This document shows positions 61,522-64,000 of a stretch of DNA of 64,000 nucleotides, in pieces. The notes under the pieces were generated by a model. It made no database searches, was not told the DNA's origin, and saw only the letters and a list, made by a program, of their open reading frames with translations. Origin of the DNA: Lineus longissimus (taxonomy: Eukaryota; Nemertea; Pilidiophora; Heteronemertea; Lineidae). The first letter of the stretch is position 1, and each line of letters begins with the position of its first letter. The stretch is taken from positions 496,001 through 560,000 of the forward strand of contig NC_088317.1 in NCBI RefSeq assembly GCF_910592395.1, written 5' to 3'. The translations under genes were made by a program, and so were the position numbers.

Positions 61522-62774
61522 TGGGTATCTGAAAGGAGCGGTTATGTGTAAAGGCTTTCGTGAATTCCCGAATACATGTATATGTATAGTGATCTTTTGA
61601 ACGCATTATGGTCTAGCGGTTGTGACTTTCTCCTCGGCTCTCGAGGCCCACAATTTGGGATGAATGATCATTATCAAACAACATGGAATCTCTCCTGGTG
61701 CACCTCGACAGCAATGAGACATGCAAAACGATCGATGTTTTCTTTTGTAATTCCATGACAAGACGTCGGTTTAGAAGGATGATGAATGTTATATAATGTA
61801 TTATTTAGGCTACAGCCCGCGAAAACGGACATTTGTTAGACATTTCATGGCGGGAAAGACACTTTCACTTTGATTTGATGAACTTCACCATACCTCCCAC
61901 GTTCTTGAGCAAAAGCTATATCTGTCTGTAGAATTACGACTACCTAATCCTATACATCATGATGAGCGTTCCTCCCGCCTTGTCGTTGGTTTGAAGACTC
62001 CTGGATGTCGACCTTCCTCTTGTGGAAATTTACTATGATGTGAAAGTATGGGAGACTATAGGCAGGACCAGCCAGGTAACACGAAGTTGACAGAAGGTGT
62101 CTCTCCTATTTCATACGTCCAACTAGAATATCGCGCTTTCAACTCCCAAACGATGCGCCCACAACTTTTTCCGAAGTGACTATAGTCACCAGATCACAGT
62201 CAATTTGCCGCAAAACTCCTGCTTAGCCCCCCTTTAATGTAAATAAGACAAACAAACAAATGCTGTTTCTATGGGAGTTAATGGATGAGCGGCCTTCTAC
62301 TTGAAGCCGAGGCAGATTATCCCCAAACCATTATCCTGTTTGGAAAAGAGATTTCCTACTGTGAATAGTAGGCCTAGTAAATGACTTAAACCCAACGTTG
62401 CTTAACGCGAATTTAGCAATCTAGTTGCATAGTTTGATGCGAAGATCCACAAACTCCTGGTCATGTTCCGGGATTTTGACGCTTAATTTCAAATGTTCTT
62501 TAATAACGTGACTGCACTCCAAAAATTAAATGGTGAAAACTAACTATTAATAGTTAAATGGTAACTACTTTGGGGCTTAGTATTGCACCGACTGATAAGT
62601 GGTTAGTTTAACTATTTCAAAATAGTTAATAAAATAACTACCATAAGTAGTTGATTTTTAACCATTTTATAGTTTCAATTTTAACCATTTTGATAGTGAT
62701 CCTTACTACTTTATCCATCCAGATTAACTATTATGTACTTGTGGCTCCTTTTTTGGCGGATGGGCTAGTTAGGG

Positions 62775-62880
62775 TCATAATGAGGAAATCCGGGCTGTAA
62801 CTGCTACTGTTTCTCTCAAGCCGACACCTGTTCGTCTACTTGAGATCGGCAGCAAGGAGGCCCGGATTTCCTCATTATGA
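62775..62880. repeat. Perfect 21-bp inverted repeat with 64-nt loop
   Basis: TCATAATGAGGAAATCCGGG plus C at 62775-62795 is perfectly complementary to 62860-62880. The loop contains a further GCCGA/TCGGC pair. Confidence 0.95.
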
Positions 62881-62974
62881 GGGGTCCAAAATAATGAATT
62901 CAGTGTGGACATTCCAAAGCCTTTAGGCCTATGGTGGCCAGGCTTCACCACTAACAGGGCTATAATGTACATTG

Positions 62975-63006
62975 CATGTAGGGCCTAGCATGCTAGGCCC
63001 TACATG
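62975..63006. repeat. Perfect 32-bp palindrome
   Basis: CATGTAGGGCCTAGCA followed directly by its reverse complement, without spacer. It lies inside a wider run of TACATGTACATATGTACATG. Confidence 0.97.
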
Positions 63007-63968
63007 TACATATGTACATGTATTGTAGCCTATACACTGTAGGTGGTGGGTCAGTGCATGCAAATCATGAATGAATGAATGAATCATCATCTGTTCTGAA
63101 TGAAGCGTCTGTGTCCGAAGCATTTTTCAGCAAGACATTTCACGCAATATGCGTGAATTTGACACTCTGCTATAATGAGACAACAATTTCTGCTCGCAAG
63201 TATTTGGAAAAGGAACATTTGGCAGAATGAGGTCGAAATCGATCGCATTTTAGATCAGTATAAAACGTCAACAGTCCCGGCGACTTCCGCCATCGATTTT
63301 GAGCTCGATCCGAGTGCACCCTCTCGGAAATACTTCACACTTGCGTCAACTTTTTCGGCGGGAATATTCAAACTAACGAGTATCTCATTAAATGCATGTA
63401 ATGCGCGAATGCTCTACTAATACTTCGGAACAAATTTTCAATAATGTTCATATAAAATTTAGCACTAAAATCGAATAAAACTGTTTGAAACTGTTCTTAA
63501 ATCGAGAGTGCGACACTTTGCTTCATGGCGCGCATCGCATTATCACAAGAGCGCTGACGGGCGCGCACTTTCGCGGGCCTTTTTAAGTTGTCTTTTACTT
63601 ATCACATCGCCTACAAACTTCTTCTTTTTCCAGTTTAGTGCATTCTTCATTAATAGAGTAGCGTACAGGCCTATCGAACTGGTGATAAAAATGTTTTGTG
63701 CATGCGTCGTGAGAACTGAAGAAAAAAGAGAACTAAAAACAGGTTTCGAATGGTGCGCGTTTTCTTTTTTGCCTTAGGCCTTTACAAAATTGTCAAAAAA
63801 AATGTCTTTTGTGCTGTCGGAAACATGAAAAAAAGAATATCTACAAAAGCTATATCTTACCCTTGAACACTTTAACTAGTTCTCCCATCCCCCATGAGGC
63901 CAACGTTTCCTCGACGTCCATTTCAAAGATCAGCGAAAACGAAGTTTGGCTTTTGAAGCGGGTTAAAA

Positions 63969-64000
63969 ATGGCGGCGATCGACGCTGGACGTCTGCTGTC
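63969..64000 (+). CDS. Possible gene start, cut by window end
   Basis: AAAATGGCGGCGATCGACGC has a strong initiation context and stays open for MAAIDAGRLL to the last base. ATGGCGGC in this setting is typical of animal first exons. The product cannot be named from ten codons. Confidence 0.35.
   Translation, partial: MAAIDAGRLL

Larger units (their letters stand above)
61522..63968. other. Spacer upstream of the lectin-vWA gene
   Basis: Should include the minus-strand promoter just right of 61521. Holds a tRNA-A-box-like string (TGGTCTAGCGGT at about 61608), an AT-rich patch of TAACTATT/AACCATTTT motifs at 62530-62710 with a perfect 16-bp palindrome at 62541-62556, inverted repeats at 62775-62880, and a 32-bp palindrome. 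The open frames at 63175-63420 and 63508-63777 are not recognised. Confidence 0.55.

Noticed and set aside
61600-61670. tRNA-Glu-like string
   Set aside because: Only the A box is convincing; there is no B box and no acceptor-stem pairing.

Overview
This window is animal nuclear DNA: intron-rich genes with GT-AG introns, no operons, AT-rich spacers, small repeats and decayed transposons. The gene set (UNC80, a TSTD3-type rhodanese, GTF2F2, a FAIM-type protein, and a secreted protein with a sea-urchin-egg-lectin domain plus a von Willebrand A domain) suggests a marine invertebrate, either a lophotrochozoan or a non-vertebrate deuterostome. I cannot place it more exactly. All exon models were built by hand from splice sites, reading phase and remembered family sequences; no search was run.

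Layout. (1) 193-25007, plus strand: the 3' part of UNC80, the scaffold of the NALCN sodium-leak channel complex, about 31 exons and about 1,614 codons, 5' end outside the window. (2) 25008-29604: spacer with one doubtful small ORF. (3) 29605-33281, plus: a mitochondrial TSTD3-type rhodanese gene. It carries two alternative 163-nt versions of the active-site exon, one with the catalytic cysteine and one without, followed by a 44-bp x 21 minisatellite in the next intron. (4) 34698-37385, plus: GTF2F2 (RAP30, TFIIF small subunit), complete. (5) 37386-41222: spacer with tandem repeats and tRNA-like pol III remnants. (6) 41223-54380, plus: a four-exon gene whose product carries only the C-terminal beta-sandwich of FAIM behind a lysine-rich leader, with a first intron of about 12 kb that holds a MITE. 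(7) 54381-59472: spacer with a 5'-truncated LINE. (8) 61521-59473, minus: signal peptide, SUEL lectin domain, vWA domain with intact MIDAS, Thr-rich linker; its 3' end was not found, and a decayed extra lectin exon lies in intron 1. (9) 61522-64000: spacer with perfect inverted repeats, and a possible first exon starting at 63969.

The genes do not form a pathway; they are unrelated neighbours. The most interesting item is the TSTD3 exon pair. Phase and equal length force mutually exclusive use, so one gene appears to encode both an active rhodanese and a catalytically dead twin. Second are the FAIM C-terminal-domain-only protein and the lectin-vWA secreted protein with its fossil exon.
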